Shown here one piece after another: positions 37,948 to 46,312 of a stretch of DNA of 58,873 bases. Origin of the DNA: Prochlorococcus sp. AG-409-D09 (GTDB taxonomy: Bacteria > Cyanobacteriota > Cyanobacteriia > PCC-6307 > Cyanobiaceae); the NCBI GenBank assembly GCA_003215935.1, contig QCJQ01000006.1:1-58873 (forward strand), given 5' to 3'. The notes beneath the pieces were generated by a model. It was given only the letters and a program-made list of their open reading frames with translations. It was not told the DNA's origin and searched no databases. The stretch's first letter is position 1; the number at the start of each line of letters is the position of its first letter. Position numbers and translations under genes: made by a program.

Positions 37948-38453
37948 TTTTAATAGTAATTTTCCTTATATTACTAGAAATTTTAAATATTTACGCATTG
38001 TTTAATAATGCTGCAATGAATGGGAGGATAAAGAGATGCGATTTAGGCATGAAGATGGATTCGTGAGATGCAAGCTTGATATCTTTAATGCTTTGCTATT
38101 TGTAGATATGGATAAATTCTTATGCTTGAGATTTTTTTATTAGATATAAGAATTTAGTTATGTAACCAATTAAGCCTCTTTACTCTAAATTGCTAGCATT
38201 TTTTATTTTAATAGAGGTTTTGACTATTCAATGAATTCCATAGATTATATATTTTTTTGCGGTAAAGTAAGACTAATTTAAGTGAAAATCAATTATCTTG
38301 AGCATTTTTTTGGAATGAAAGGACTAAACATGGGAAAAGAATAAATGCACTTAGATTGTAAGTGTATTTATTAAAAATATTAAAGTATAAATTTATTAAT
38401 ATTTAAACACTTAGGAATAAATTAATCTTTTAAAGAATTTCTACGCAGTTTTA
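37948..38453. other. Intergenic region between the two 143-aa paralogues
   Basis: About 500 bases without a convincing gene. On the plus strand GGGAGGATAAAGAG precedes an ATG at 38036 and a 35-codon frame (MRFRHEDGFVRC...) that ends at TAG 38141-38143; I count it only as a possibility. The rest is AT-rich with many stops. The promoter of the 37516-37947 gene must lie in the right part of the left gene's upstream side, i.e. here. Confidence 0.5.
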
Positions 38454-38885
38454 TTAATAAACTAATTCTATAATTCCTTCAGCCACATATTTCGCTAAAT
38501 CTTCCATATTTTCATCTATTTCTTCGACAGTGGTTTCCCACTTTTTTGAAATTTTTTGGGATAAATTATGTGATTTTGCATGTTTAATCATAGATTTAAG
38601 CATGTATTCAGGTAAACTTATTTTCATTCTAAATTTTAAGTAATTCCATACTGAAATTTCTAAATTATTGATATATTGAATATCATCAATACCTGTGTAA
38701 TCATATAGCTCCATGACTCCATGATGGCAAAATATCTGACCTAATTCGTCAAATGCGCTAGTGGCAGCTGATGCATGCTCATACTCAGCTAAGATCCATT
38801 CTAATTCTTTAGTTTTCTCTTTGTTGCCATCTCGAGCTGCTTTAAGAAGCTTGTAGAATTCTCCAAATTCAACTGGTTTTGACAT
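38454..38885 (-). CDS. Unknown 143-aa protein, paralogue of 37516-37947
   Basis: See the partner for the shared positions. This copy has a histidine-rich stretch where the other has aromatic residues (FCHHGVMELYDYTGIDD) and ends KYVAEGIIELVY. The C-terminal helix ISKKWETTVEEIDENMEDLAK is strongly charged. ATG start. Each gene appears to have its own promoter, since about 500 bases separate them. Two diverged copies side by side suggest an old duplication rather than a recent one. Confidence 0.7.
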   Translation of the reverse strand: MSKPVEFGEFYKLLKAARDGNKEKTKELEWILAEYEHASAATSAFDELGQIFCHHGVMELYDYTGIDDIQYINNLEISVWNYLKFRMKISLPEYMLKSMIKHAKSHNLSQKISKKWETTVEEIDENMEDLAKYVAEGIIELVY

Positions 38886-39275
38886 TTAAATCATTTAATT
38901 ATATAAACCATAGTGATTTTCAAGAGTAATTACAGAAACCTATACAAAAACGAAAATATTTGTTGCCTAATCAAAATTTATCATTTTCAATGTGACTTGT
39001 ACTTTTAATTGAATTTATATAATGAAATGCGCGGAGAAATTGCTGATGAAATTATTCGCTCTATTTTCTATTGATTCTGGGCAAGGTTTCTTGTCATCTA
39101 TTCTTTCTTATTACGGAACTTTATTTGCTCTTAGTGAATTTAAAAGATTTTCAGTGCTTGATAAACAACAATCACTTAAGAGATTTCGATTTATTTCTGT
39201 TTAGAATCGTCAGCAGAAAATTTCTTTGATTGATACTTATAATGCTAATTCTATTCTAAATGGATGTCTTTATAA
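38886..39275. other. Gene-poor stretch with one doubtful small frame
   Basis: About 390 bases. A 60-codon frame at 39022-39204 (plus strand; starts MKCAEKLLMKLFALFS) is possible but its hydrophobic/basic mix and weak context do not convince me. No hairpin or repeat stands out; the 5' side must carry the promoter of the 38454-38885 gene. Confidence 0.45.
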
Positions 39276-39446
39276 ATGAGTACTGACTGGCAAAATTCAT
39301 CTTGGCAAAAGGAATTTTTGGAAATGAAAGCTCATAGACCAAATATTGTGAGATTACTCATTGATGGACCAAGAGGCATCGTAGATATATGGAAATTGGG
39401 CTCACTTCATGAGGAATATAAAAGATTAAAATTATTAAATAAGTAA
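39276..39446 (+). CDS. Small hypothetical protein (56 aa)
   Basis: ATG at 39276, TAA at 39444-39446. The sequence is well balanced: STDWQNSSWQKEFLEMKAHR, then NIVRLLIDGPRGIVDIWKLG and a charged helical end HEEYKRLKLLNK. The tryptophan content (three) is high for chance in AT-rich DNA, which favours a real gene. Too short for any family call. Confidence 0.45.
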   Translation: MSTDWQNSSWQKEFLEMKAHRPNIVRLLIDGPRGIVDIWKLGSLHEEYKRLKLLNK

Positions 39447-39731
39447 TTTTTTAAAACCACTGGAATTTAATTACTAATGAGTAAATTATAAAATAGATGA
39501 TCTGAATTTATAGTTTTAATTGAGATATGTACTGTGAAATGTTTTTCATAAGTAAATATGTGAATTGATTTTACTTGATGTCTGTTCTGCTTTTATTTGT
39601 GTATTTCTTCGATTTAGCAAGAATGATTTCACTAATAGAAGAGATAGCAGGTTTCAAACTGTCACAGTGACAGTTGAGATAGTTATCGCTTGGAAGCACT
39701 CCTTCAAATCATTTATGGCATAGTTTGTTTG

Positions 39732-39816
39732 TGAGGAGTTGGATCTACTAGCAGTGGAAACAAGGAAACACTTGCTTTAGATTCAAAAAAGCCTGCCATT
39801 TGGCAGGCTTTTTTAA
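39732..39816 (+). ncRNA. Yfr2-family small RNA (cyanobacterial functional RNA)
   Basis: The element has the Yfr2-5 hallmarks: two copies of GGAAACA close together in AGTGGAAACAAGGAAACACTT (39753-39773), flanked by AGCAGT/TTGCTT-like stem bases, a 5' part GAGGAGTTGGATCTACTAGC, and a strong terminator AAAAAAGCCTGCCATTTGGCAGGCTTTTTT. A TAGTTTG box at 39721-39727 is well placed as a -10 element, giving a 5' end near 39732-39735 and an RNA of roughly 80 bases. Yfr2 RNAs are abundant in marine picocyanobacteria; their role is only partly known. Confidence 0.82.
39784..39816 (+). terminator. Rho-independent terminator of the Yfr2-like RNA
   Basis: AAAAAAGCCTGCC (39785-39797) pairs with GGCAGGCTTTTTT (39802-39814) around a four-base ATTT loop and is followed by T/A. 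The GC-rich heart and T tract make it the best terminator in the window. Confidence 0.88.
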
Positions 39817-39919
39817 TGCTTCATGAGAAACTCATGCAAATGACAGAACGAAATATTCAATTAACTGGTCATCAAACAAAACATTATTGATAAAACAAAG
39901 ATGTTGATGTTGGAAATAT

Positions 39920-40312
39920 TTAAAAAATCCTTTTTAAATCAATTTTGTGATTTTCCTTTTTCTCCCTGTAAGTCTTTTGATTAGGTTTGTTTTTTTTTAG
40001 AGGGTCGTAACCAAATGTTCTCATTCCTAAGGCAATAGGTTGCAGAACTATTAGAAAAATCAATCCAAGAATTATACGGCTATTAATCCACCCAAGAATA
40101 TGACCTAGTGCCATCCATCCTTTATAGGGAAAGAAAAGTAAATTTGGTTTCAGAATTCCCAAAATTAATATTGGAAGTCCAATCCATAATGTCCATGTTC
40201 TGAAAAGATGTCCTCCAAAGACTGGTAGTAGCCACCCAATAAAAACCGGAAATCCAATTCCAATGAGGAAACCAAATTCACGTAATTTTTTTTGTGATAT
40301 ATAACTTTTCAT
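39920..40312 (-). CDS. SxtJ-like small membrane protein
   Basis: The 130-residue protein has three or four membrane segments (FGFLIGIGFPVFIGWLLPVF, TLWIGLPILILGIL, IILGLIFLIVLQPIALGM) and a basic tail (KKNKPNQKTYREKK). Its topology and place 2 bases after the carbamoyltransferase gene match the SxtJ family, which is typically found beside carbamoyltransferases in surface-glycan or toxin clusters. A role as membrane partner of the carbamoyltransferase is guessed from that neighbourhood. Confidence 0.7.
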   Translation of the reverse strand: MKSYISQKKLREFGFLIGIGFPVFIGWLLPVFGGHLFRTWTLWIGLPILILGILKPNLLFFPYKGWMALGHILGWINSRIILGLIFLIVLQPIALGMRTFGYDPLKKNKPNQKTYREKKENHKIDLKRIF

Positions 40313-40314
40313 AA

Positions 40315-42171
40315 TTAATCCAATTCAAATTCCTGTTTCCATGTCTCCTCTAGCTCGCTCTTTGGTTGTTCTTTTTTGAATAAGATTTGGTTTTGGAGAA
40401 TTAATACGTCCATTTCTGTTCTCATAAAACACCTATATGCATCTTGAGGAGTACAAACAATTGGCTCTCCTCTAACGTTGAATGAAGTGTTGACGATGCT
40501 TGGACAACCAGTTTTCTGTTTGAAGGCCTTAATTAACTGATAGAAGCGAGGATTAGTTTTTTCACTCACTGTTTGAACTCTTGCTGAATAGTCAACATGA
40601 GTAATTGCTGGAAGGGTTGATCTAGGGATATTTAATTTTTCAATTCCAAAAAGTTTTTGTTGATCTTTTGTCATTGTTTGGCAAAGATCTTTTTTTATAG
40701 GAGCAACTAACAACATATAAGGACTTTTTACATTCATTTCAAATTGATTTGCAACATCTTCTTCTAAAACTGATGGAGCAAAAGGACGAAAACTTTCTCT
40801 ATATTTAATTTTTAGATTCATCAAACTTTGCATCTTTTGATTACGTGGATCTCCAATAATTGATCTTCCACCTAATGCTCTGGGTCCAAATTCCATAGGT
40901 CCATTAAACCAACCAATAACTTTCCCTTCATCCAGGAGTTCTGCAATTTGTTTAAAAAGTTCTTGATCTTGTAATACTTTAAAAGGAGCATGAATTGTTT
41001 CTAAATAACTAATAATTTCATTATTAGAATACTCACAGCCAAGGTAAGTTCCTTTCATTGAATCATTAGCATTTACTATGCGTGGTTTTTTTAGTTGTTC
41101 ATGCCAGGCAATAAGTGCAGCCCCTAATGCCGAGCCTGCATCTCCACTTGCAGGTTGAATCCAAATATTTTCAAAGATTTTCTCTTCAAGTAATTTGCCA
41201 TTGGCTACACAATTCAATGCAACTCCTCCGGCAAGACATAAATTCTTGATACCTGTTTCTTTACGAAGTGATCTTGCGAGTTTGATAACTACTTCTTCTG
41301 TTACGACTTGAATTGATGCTGCTAGATCCATATGAAATTGAGTTAATTCTTTCTCATTTTCCCGAGGTGCTGCTCCAAAAAGTTTATGGAACTTCCTATT
41401 AGTCATTCGGAATCCACGATGATATTTGAAGTAATTCATATCTAAATGGAAGGTGCCATCTTCTTTAATATCAATTAAATGATCCTTGATTTCTGTTACA
41501 TAATTTGCTTCTCCATAAGGAGCGAGACCCATTAATTTGTATTCGCCAGAATTAACCTTAAATCCGCAGTAATAAGTGAATGCTGAGTAAAGTAGCCCTA
41601 AAGAATGAGGGAAACTTATTTCCCAAAGAGAGTTGATTTTATTTTTCTTACCAATCCAGGTAGAGGTTGTTGCCCATTCACCGACTCCATCCATGCAAAG
41701 TATGGCTGCTTCCTCAAAGGGACTAGGGAAAAAGGCAGCAGAAGCATGAGATTGATGATGCTCTGCAAAAAGTAATTCGGGTATTTGAGGTTCTAGATGA
41801 GGATTAAATTCTTTTTCTAAAGATTGAAATTGTTGCTTAAGTTCTGATTTTAAAAATAGTTTTTCTTTTAACCAAACTTGCATTGCTGCTATAAATGACC
41901 GTACACCTCTTGGTGCAGTGCCTAAATATGTTTCTAATAACCGCTCAAAAGTTAGAAGTGGCTTTTCGTAATAAACAATGTATTCAATATCTTTGAGGTT
42001 AATGTTCTGAGATTTTAGGCAGTAGCGAATAGCATTTACAGGGAATCTAGGATCATGCTTTTTTCTCGAAAATCGTTCTTCTTGAACAGCTGCAATGATT
42101 TCTCCATCCTGAAGTAGTGCAGCAGCACTATCGTGATAGAAGCACGAGATTCCAAGAATGTATTGACTCAC
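40315..42171 (-). CDS. Carbamoyltransferase (NodU/CmcH family)
   Basis: Transfers a carbamoyl group from carbamoyl phosphate to a hydroxyl, probably on a surface sugar. 618 residues, normal. Kae1-like N-terminal domain: SCFYHDSAAALL, the metal histidines of EHHQSHASAAFF, LCMDGVGEW, LAGGVALNCVANGKLLE, ASGDAGSALGAAL; C-terminal domain: FGPRALGGRSIIGDPRN and FNVRGEPIVCTPQDAYRCFM. GTG start at 42171. It is the first gene of a two-gene unit with the SxtJ-like protein, facing away from the amidotransferase/His gene run. Likely modifies the glycan made by the neighbouring genes. Confidence 0.92.
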   Translation of the reverse strand: MSQYILGISCFYHDSAAALLQDGEIIAAVQEERFSRKKHDPRFPVNAIRYCLKSQNINLKDIEYIVYYEKPLLTFERLLETYLGTAPRGVRSFIAAMQVWLKEKLFLKSELKQQFQSLEKEFNPHLEPQIPELLFAEHHQSHASAAFFPSPFEEAAILCMDGVGEWATTSTWIGKKNKINSLWEISFPHSLGLLYSAFTYYCGFKVNSGEYKLMGLAPYGEANYVTEIKDHLIDIKEDGTFHLDMNYFKYHRGFRMTNRKFHKLFGAAPRENEKELTQFHMDLAASIQVVTEEVVIKLARSLRKETGIKNLCLAGGVALNCVANGKLLEEKIFENIWIQPASGDAGSALGAALIAWHEQLKKPRIVNANDSMKGTYLGCEYSNNEIISYLETIHAPFKVLQDQELFKQIAELLDEGKVIGWFNGPMEFGPRALGGRSIIGDPRNQKMQSLMNLKIKYRESFRPFAPSVLEEDVANQFEMNVKSPYMLLVAPIKKDLCQTMTKDQQKLFGIEKLNIPRSTLPAITHVDYSARVQTVSEKTNPRFYQLIKAFKQKTGCPSIVNTSFNVRGEPIVCTPQDAYRCFMRTEMDVLILQNQILFKKEQPKSELEETWKQEFELD

Positions 42172-42446
42172 GTATTCCTTTAACTTGGATTTCTGTTATT
42201 ATATATATTTGGTTCACAGTTAGAATAATATTGTTCTTGAAGAATTTTCAGTAATACTTAGGAGTTGTACATATGTATCCAGAAGAAAGTATTTACAGGA
42301 TTTAGATTAACTCTTGTGATGCTTCATTTTTAATGTGAGGAAATTTTGGAATTGATTTCTTATAATAAAATATACAATTATATACTAATATCTTTTTGCT
42401 TTATGTTTAGCATTAAACTAATTGATACTGTGTTAAGGTTTTTATA

Positions 42447-43577
42447 ATGTTATATTGTAATTCCTGTCTTCAACCAGATACCAGACCAAATAGCATATTT
42501 CAAGATGGTATTTGTCCAGCCTGTATTTATAATAAAACTTTTAAAAACATTAATTGGGATGAACGTAATAAAGAACTTAAAACAGTTGTAGACTTTGGAA
42601 GAGCTAACAATCATTCTGGCTATGATTGCATAATTGGAGTGTCTGGTGGTAAAGATAGTACTAGGCAGGCTTTATTTGTTAAAGAAAAACTATTAATGAA
42701 GCCCTTGTTAGTTTGTCTTTCACCTCCGCCAGAACAAGTAACAAAAAGAGGGGTAGATAACTTATCTAACTTAATTAATAATGGATTTGATTGCATAACA
42801 ATAAACCCTGCTCCTGAAACATGGAAGAAATTAATGCATCTTTCTTTCTATCAATATTTAAACCCATTTAAATCAACTGAACTTGCATTGTTTAGTAGTG
42901 TCCCTCGAATGGCTATTGCATATCAAATACCATTAATATGGTGGGGAGAAAATTCGGCATTACAAGTTGGGGAAAGTAGCGTAATGGGAGAATCAGGTTA
43001 CGATGGAAACAATCTTAGAAATATGAATACTTTGGGAGGAGGGGACATATCATGGATATTAGATAGGGAATTCAAAGAGAATGAAATTCTCCAATATAAG
43101 TTACCCTCTAAAGATGAGGTTAAAAGAGCTAATTTAAGGACAGTTTTTCTCGGATACTTTTGGAAAGATTGGTCACTGATCAATAATGGTAATTATTCAG
43201 CATTAAGAGGTTTAGATGTAAGGAATGATAAACCTTGGGAGATGGGAGAACATGTAGGTGTCATGTCCTTAGATGAAGATTGGACACCCATGAATCAAAT
43301 GCTTAAATATCTAAAATTTGGATTTGGGAGAACAACAGAATTTGTTAATGATGATATTAGAAATGGAAATCTTTCTAGACAGGATGCAATTAAGATAGTT
43401 GAGTCATTCGATGGAAAATGTTCAAATAAATATATTCAAAGTTTTTGTGATTTTATAGAAATTGATATTAATGAATTTTGGCGAGTAGTTGAGCAAAAAG
43501 GCTTAAATTCAAAGCTATTTGATAAAATTTCACCTGGTAAATATCAGCCTAAATTTAAGGTTGGGGTGGGTTTATGA
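42447..43577 (+). CDS. PP-loop N-acetyl sugar amidotransferase (WbpG/PseA type), copy 1
   Basis: 376 residues. The N-terminal zinc-ribbon-like cysteines are CNSC and CPAC, and the ATP PP-loop is GVSGGKDSTRQA; TINPAPETWKKLM and MLKYLKFGFGRTTEFVNDDIRNG are typical of WbpG/PseA/LegG-like enzymes, which replace an acetyl oxygen by nitrogen to give an acetamidino sugar with ammonia from a HisH/HisF-like pair. That pair follows: its hisH starts 4 bases before this stop. Cytoplasmic. The substrate sugar is inferred (nonulosonate or UDP-sugar) from the locus. Confidence 0.85.
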   Translation: MLYCNSCLQPDTRPNSIFQDGICPACIYNKTFKNINWDERNKELKTVVDFGRANNHSGYDCIIGVSGGKDSTRQALFVKEKLLMKPLLVCLSPPPEQVTKRGVDNLSNLINNGFDCITINPAPETWKKLMHLSFYQYLNPFKSTELALFSSVPRMAIAYQIPLIWWGENSALQVGESSVMGESGYDGNNLRNMNTLGGGDISWILDREFKENEILQYKLPSKDEVKRANLRTVFLGYFWKDWSLINNGNYSALRGLDVRNDKPWEMGEHVGVMSLDEDWTPMNQMLKYLKFGFGRTTEFVNDDIRNGNLSRQDAIKIVESFDGKCSNKYIQSFCDFIEIDINEFWRVVEQKGLNSKLFDKISPGKYQPKFKVGVGL

Positions 43578-44194
43578 AACAACCAATTATTGTAATTGTA
43601 GATTATGGAGTAGGTAATGTATTTTCAGTTCAAAAGGCTCTCGCTAAATTGAATTATGAAAAAATAGTAATATCTAGAGAGGTTCCAGATATCAATTCAG
43701 CTGATGCATTAATCCTTCCAGGAGTGGGGGCTTTTGATCAATGTATAAAAAATCTCCGTAAATATAATCTTAATACTATCCTAAATGAAGCTGTACTAAT
43801 CAAAAAAAAGCCTATCTTGGGAATATGTGTAGGCATGCAATTAATGGCAGATTATTCTGAAGAGAATGGCAACCATTCAGGATTAGGTTGGATTCCTGGT
43901 AAAGTTGTTAAATTGCAGGTCGATAAAGATATCCCTGTCCCACATGTAGGATGGAATGATATAGATATAAATACTAAAAGTAAGTTATTTAAAAGAATCA
44001 ATAATAAATGCCATTTTTATTTTGATCATAGTTATCAATATATTTGTGATCAGAATTTTGTCATAGCTTCATGTAATTATAATGTTCCTGTAGCCTCAGC
44101 AATAGCTAAAAATAATATATTTGGAGTTCAATTTCATCCTGAGAAAAGTCAAATAAATGGTCTTAAATTATTCAGATCATTTCTTACAGAATAA
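43574..44194 (+). CDS. hisH: HisH-like glutamine amidotransferase (surface-glycan copy)
   Basis: Glutaminase that releases ammonia for its partner. 206 residues. VDYGVGNVFSVQKAL at the N-terminus, nucleophile cysteine in LGICVGMQLMADYSE, and the histidine-glutamate pair in FGVQFHPEKSQING are all intact. It overlaps the amidotransferase stop by four bases (ATGA), tying it to that gene rather than to histidine synthesis. I expect a separate, true hisH elsewhere in the chromosome, but that is not visible here. Confidence 0.88.
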   Translation: MKQPIIVIVDYGVGNVFSVQKALAKLNYEKIVISREVPDINSADALILPGVGAFDQCIKNLRKYNLNTILNEAVLIKKKPILGICVGMQLMADYSEENGNHSGLGWIPGKVVKLQVDKDIPVPHVGWNDIDINTKSKLFKRINNKCHFYFDHSYQYICDQNFVIASCNYNVPVASAIAKNNIFGVQFHPEKSQINGLKLFRSFLTE

Positions 44195-44198
44195 AATC

Positions 44199-45065
44199 GT
44201 GTTAAAAAAACGCATTATTGGGGTGGTCATTGTTCGTAATGGGATTGCAGTTCAGAGTAATTGCTTTAGAAGCTATCTTCCAATTGGCAAACCAGAAATA
44301 GTAGTTGAGTTTTTAAATGATTGGGGAGTTGATGAAATAATATTGCTAGATATATCTGCATCAAGAAATCAAAAGGGGCCAAATTATTCGATGGTTTCAA
44401 AAGCAGCGGAAAAATGCCTTGTCCCCTTAACAGTAGGTGGAGGTATTACGTCGACACAAGAAATCCATAATTTAATGCAATGTGGTGCTGATAAAATCTC
44501 ATTGAATCAAGTTACATTTAATCATTTAGATTTAATCCAAGAAGGAGCTCAAATTTTTGGGGAACAATGTATTGTAGTTTCTGTTGATATAAAAAAAATT
44601 GAAGGTACTTACAAAATATATAATTATATGAGAAAAGATGTGATTCCAAATAATCCTTTGTCTTTCATAAAATCATTAGAAGATCGCGGTGCAGGTGAAA
44701 TATTTATAAACAATGTTGATGCTGATGGGAAGAAAGAAGGCTTTGATATTAATTTGATCTCTTATATTTCTAAGAATATAAGTATACCTTTAATCTGTTG
44801 CGGAGGAGCCGGTAGGGCTCAAGACTTTATAGAGGTTTTAAAATATACTGAGGCAAGTGGAATTGCAGCATCTAATTTCTTTAACTTTTTCGAACATAGT
44901 GTCACGATAATCAAATCTATCACCAACAAAGATTATCCTATTAGGCATGATTCTCCCAACCAATATAATGATGTAAATTTATGCGAGTTAGGTCGTCTGA
45001 AAAAAAAATCAGATTTAATATTAGAGGATATGCTTTATCAAAAAATTGAAAAGGAGGTTATATAA
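44199..45065 (+). CDS. hisF: HisF-like cyclase homologue (surface-glycan copy, one catalytic Asp missing)
   Basis: I use the GTG at 44199 (288 residues), 4 bases after hisH; an ATG at 44157 would overlap hisH by 38 bases. A TIM-barrel HisF: LTVGGGITS, GADKISLNQVT, ICCGGAGRAQDFIEVLK. In true HisF the first strand ends in CLDV with a catalytic aspartate; here the strand reads KRIIGVVIVRNG, so that acid is lost, while the second aspartate (VVSVDIKK) is kept. That fits an ammonia-channelling partner of the sugar amidotransferase, not imidazole synthesis. The C-terminus is longer than usual. Confidence 0.86.
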   Translation: MLKKRIIGVVIVRNGIAVQSNCFRSYLPIGKPEIVVEFLNDWGVDEIILLDISASRNQKGPNYSMVSKAAEKCLVPLTVGGGITSTQEIHNLMQCGADKISLNQVTFNHLDLIQEGAQIFGEQCIVVSVDIKKIEGTYKIYNYMRKDVIPNNPLSFIKSLEDRGAGEIFINNVDADGKKEGFDINLISYISKNISIPLICCGGAGRAQDFIEVLKYTEASGIAASNFFNFFEHSVTIIKSITNKDYPIRHDSPNQYNDVNLCELGRLKKKSDLILEDMLYQKIEKEVI

Positions 45066-46312
45066 TGAGAATTTGCCGTAGGTGCCTATATCCAGAAAAT
45101 CATGCATTAAATATCATTTTTGATAATGAAGGAATATGTAGTGGATGTAGAGTTCATGAAGAGAAAGATAAAATAGATTGGAACGAAAGGGCTTTGAGAC
45201 TAAAAAGAGTTTTAGATATATATAGAAATAGAAGCGGAAGAAATTATGATTGTATTATTCCAGTAAGTGGAGCTAAAGACTCATATTTTATAGTACATGT
45301 AATTAAAAATATTTATAATATGAACCCCCTACTTGTTACTTATAATAAACAATATAATACTTCAGTAGGAATACGTAATTTAGCAAATTTAAGAATTAAA
45401 TTTAATTGCGATATAATGAATTTAACCGTAAATCCTCATCATGTAAAGAAAATTACACGCTCTACTTTAAGAAGATTTGGTAGTATTTATTGGCATTGTA
45501 TAGCAGGACAAACAGTATATCCAGTACAAATGGCAGTGAAATTAAAAATCCCTTTAATAATTTTTGGGGCTCATCAAGGGCTAGATCAAGTTGGTATGTT
45601 TAGCCACTTTGATGAAGTTGAAATGACAAGAAAATATCGTAAGGAACATGATCTTATGGGTTTTGAAGCGGAAGATTTAATTAACGATTTTGATGAAATC
45701 TCTATTGAAAATGTTCAACCTTATATTTATCCTGACAATCTTGAGATAGAAAGAATTGGCATAAGAGGAATTTATTTGAATAATTATCTTCGCTGGGATT
45801 CTAGAACTCAGCATGAGCAAATGATTAAAAAATATGGATATGAAACCAGTAGACAAAATAGAACATTTGATCATTATAATGATATAGACTGCTGGAATTA
45901 TTCTGACCTGCATGATTACATTAAGCTGATTAAATTTGGCTATTCAAAAGTCATAGATCATGCTTCAAGAGATATAAGACTCAATTTAATGACTAGAGAT
46001 CAAGGTATACAAATGGCTAAAAAATATTTTAAAAGACCTCCTGAAAATATAAACCTTTTTCTTGAATGGTTAGGTATTACAGAAAATTCTTTTTATTACC
46101 TTATTGATCAGCATCGTAATAAGGATATTTGGTTTCGTAATGAGAATTGGGAATGGGAATTAAAGCCTAACAAAAGTTGGGCTGGTAATTTACTTTTAGA
46201 CAATTCTACATCGTCTGAAACAGTAAAATTTAAGGAATTCATTTTGACTGAAAAGAAGAATAGTTTAGATCCACAAAATAAATATATTTTGATAGGAAAG
46301 GGTTTGATCTAA
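45065..46312 (+). CDS. PP-loop N-acetyl sugar amidotransferase, diverged copy 2
   Basis: 415 residues with the same plan as the copy at 42447: cysteines CRRC and CSGC at the N-terminus, a PP-loop that reads PVSGAKDSYFIV, HVKKITRSTLRRF, and the KLIKFGYSKVIDHASRDIRLN motif. The PP-loop has Gly to Ala in the fourth position (SGAKDS against SGGKDS). Its start overlaps the hisF stop by one base (TAATG). Two amidotransferases around one HisH/HisF pair could act on two positions or two sugars, or this copy could have lost activity. Confidence 0.82.
   Translation: MRICRRCLYPENHALNIIFDNEGICSGCRVHEEKDKIDWNERALRLKRVLDIYRNRSGRNYDCIIPVSGAKDSYFIVHVIKNIYNMNPLLVTYNKQYNTSVGIRNLANLRIKFNCDIMNLTVNPHHVKKITRSTLRRFGSIYWHCIAGQTVYPVQMAVKLKIPLIIFGAHQGLDQVGMFSHFDEVEMTRKYRKEHDLMGFEAEDLINDFDEISIENVQPYIYPDNLEIERIGIRGIYLNNYLRWDSRTQHEQMIKKYGYETSRQNRTFDHYNDIDCWNYSDLHDYIKLIKFGYSKVIDHASRDIRLNLMTRDQGIQMAKKYFKRPPENINLFLEWLGITENSFYYLIDQHRNKDIWFRNENWEWELKPNKSWAGNLLLDNSTSSETVKFKEFILTEKKNSLDPQNKYILIGKGLI

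Noticed and set aside
38036-38143. 35-codon frame after GGAGG
   Set aside because: The start context is good, but the frame is short and rich in Phe/Leu with no supporting similarity.
39022-39204. 60-codon frame on plus strand
   Set aside because: Composition is not convincing and there is no context; left as possible only.
44157-44198. ATG start for hisF-like gene
   Set aside because: It overlaps hisH by 38 bases; the GTG at 44199 is 4 bases after hisH and starts at the expected strand.
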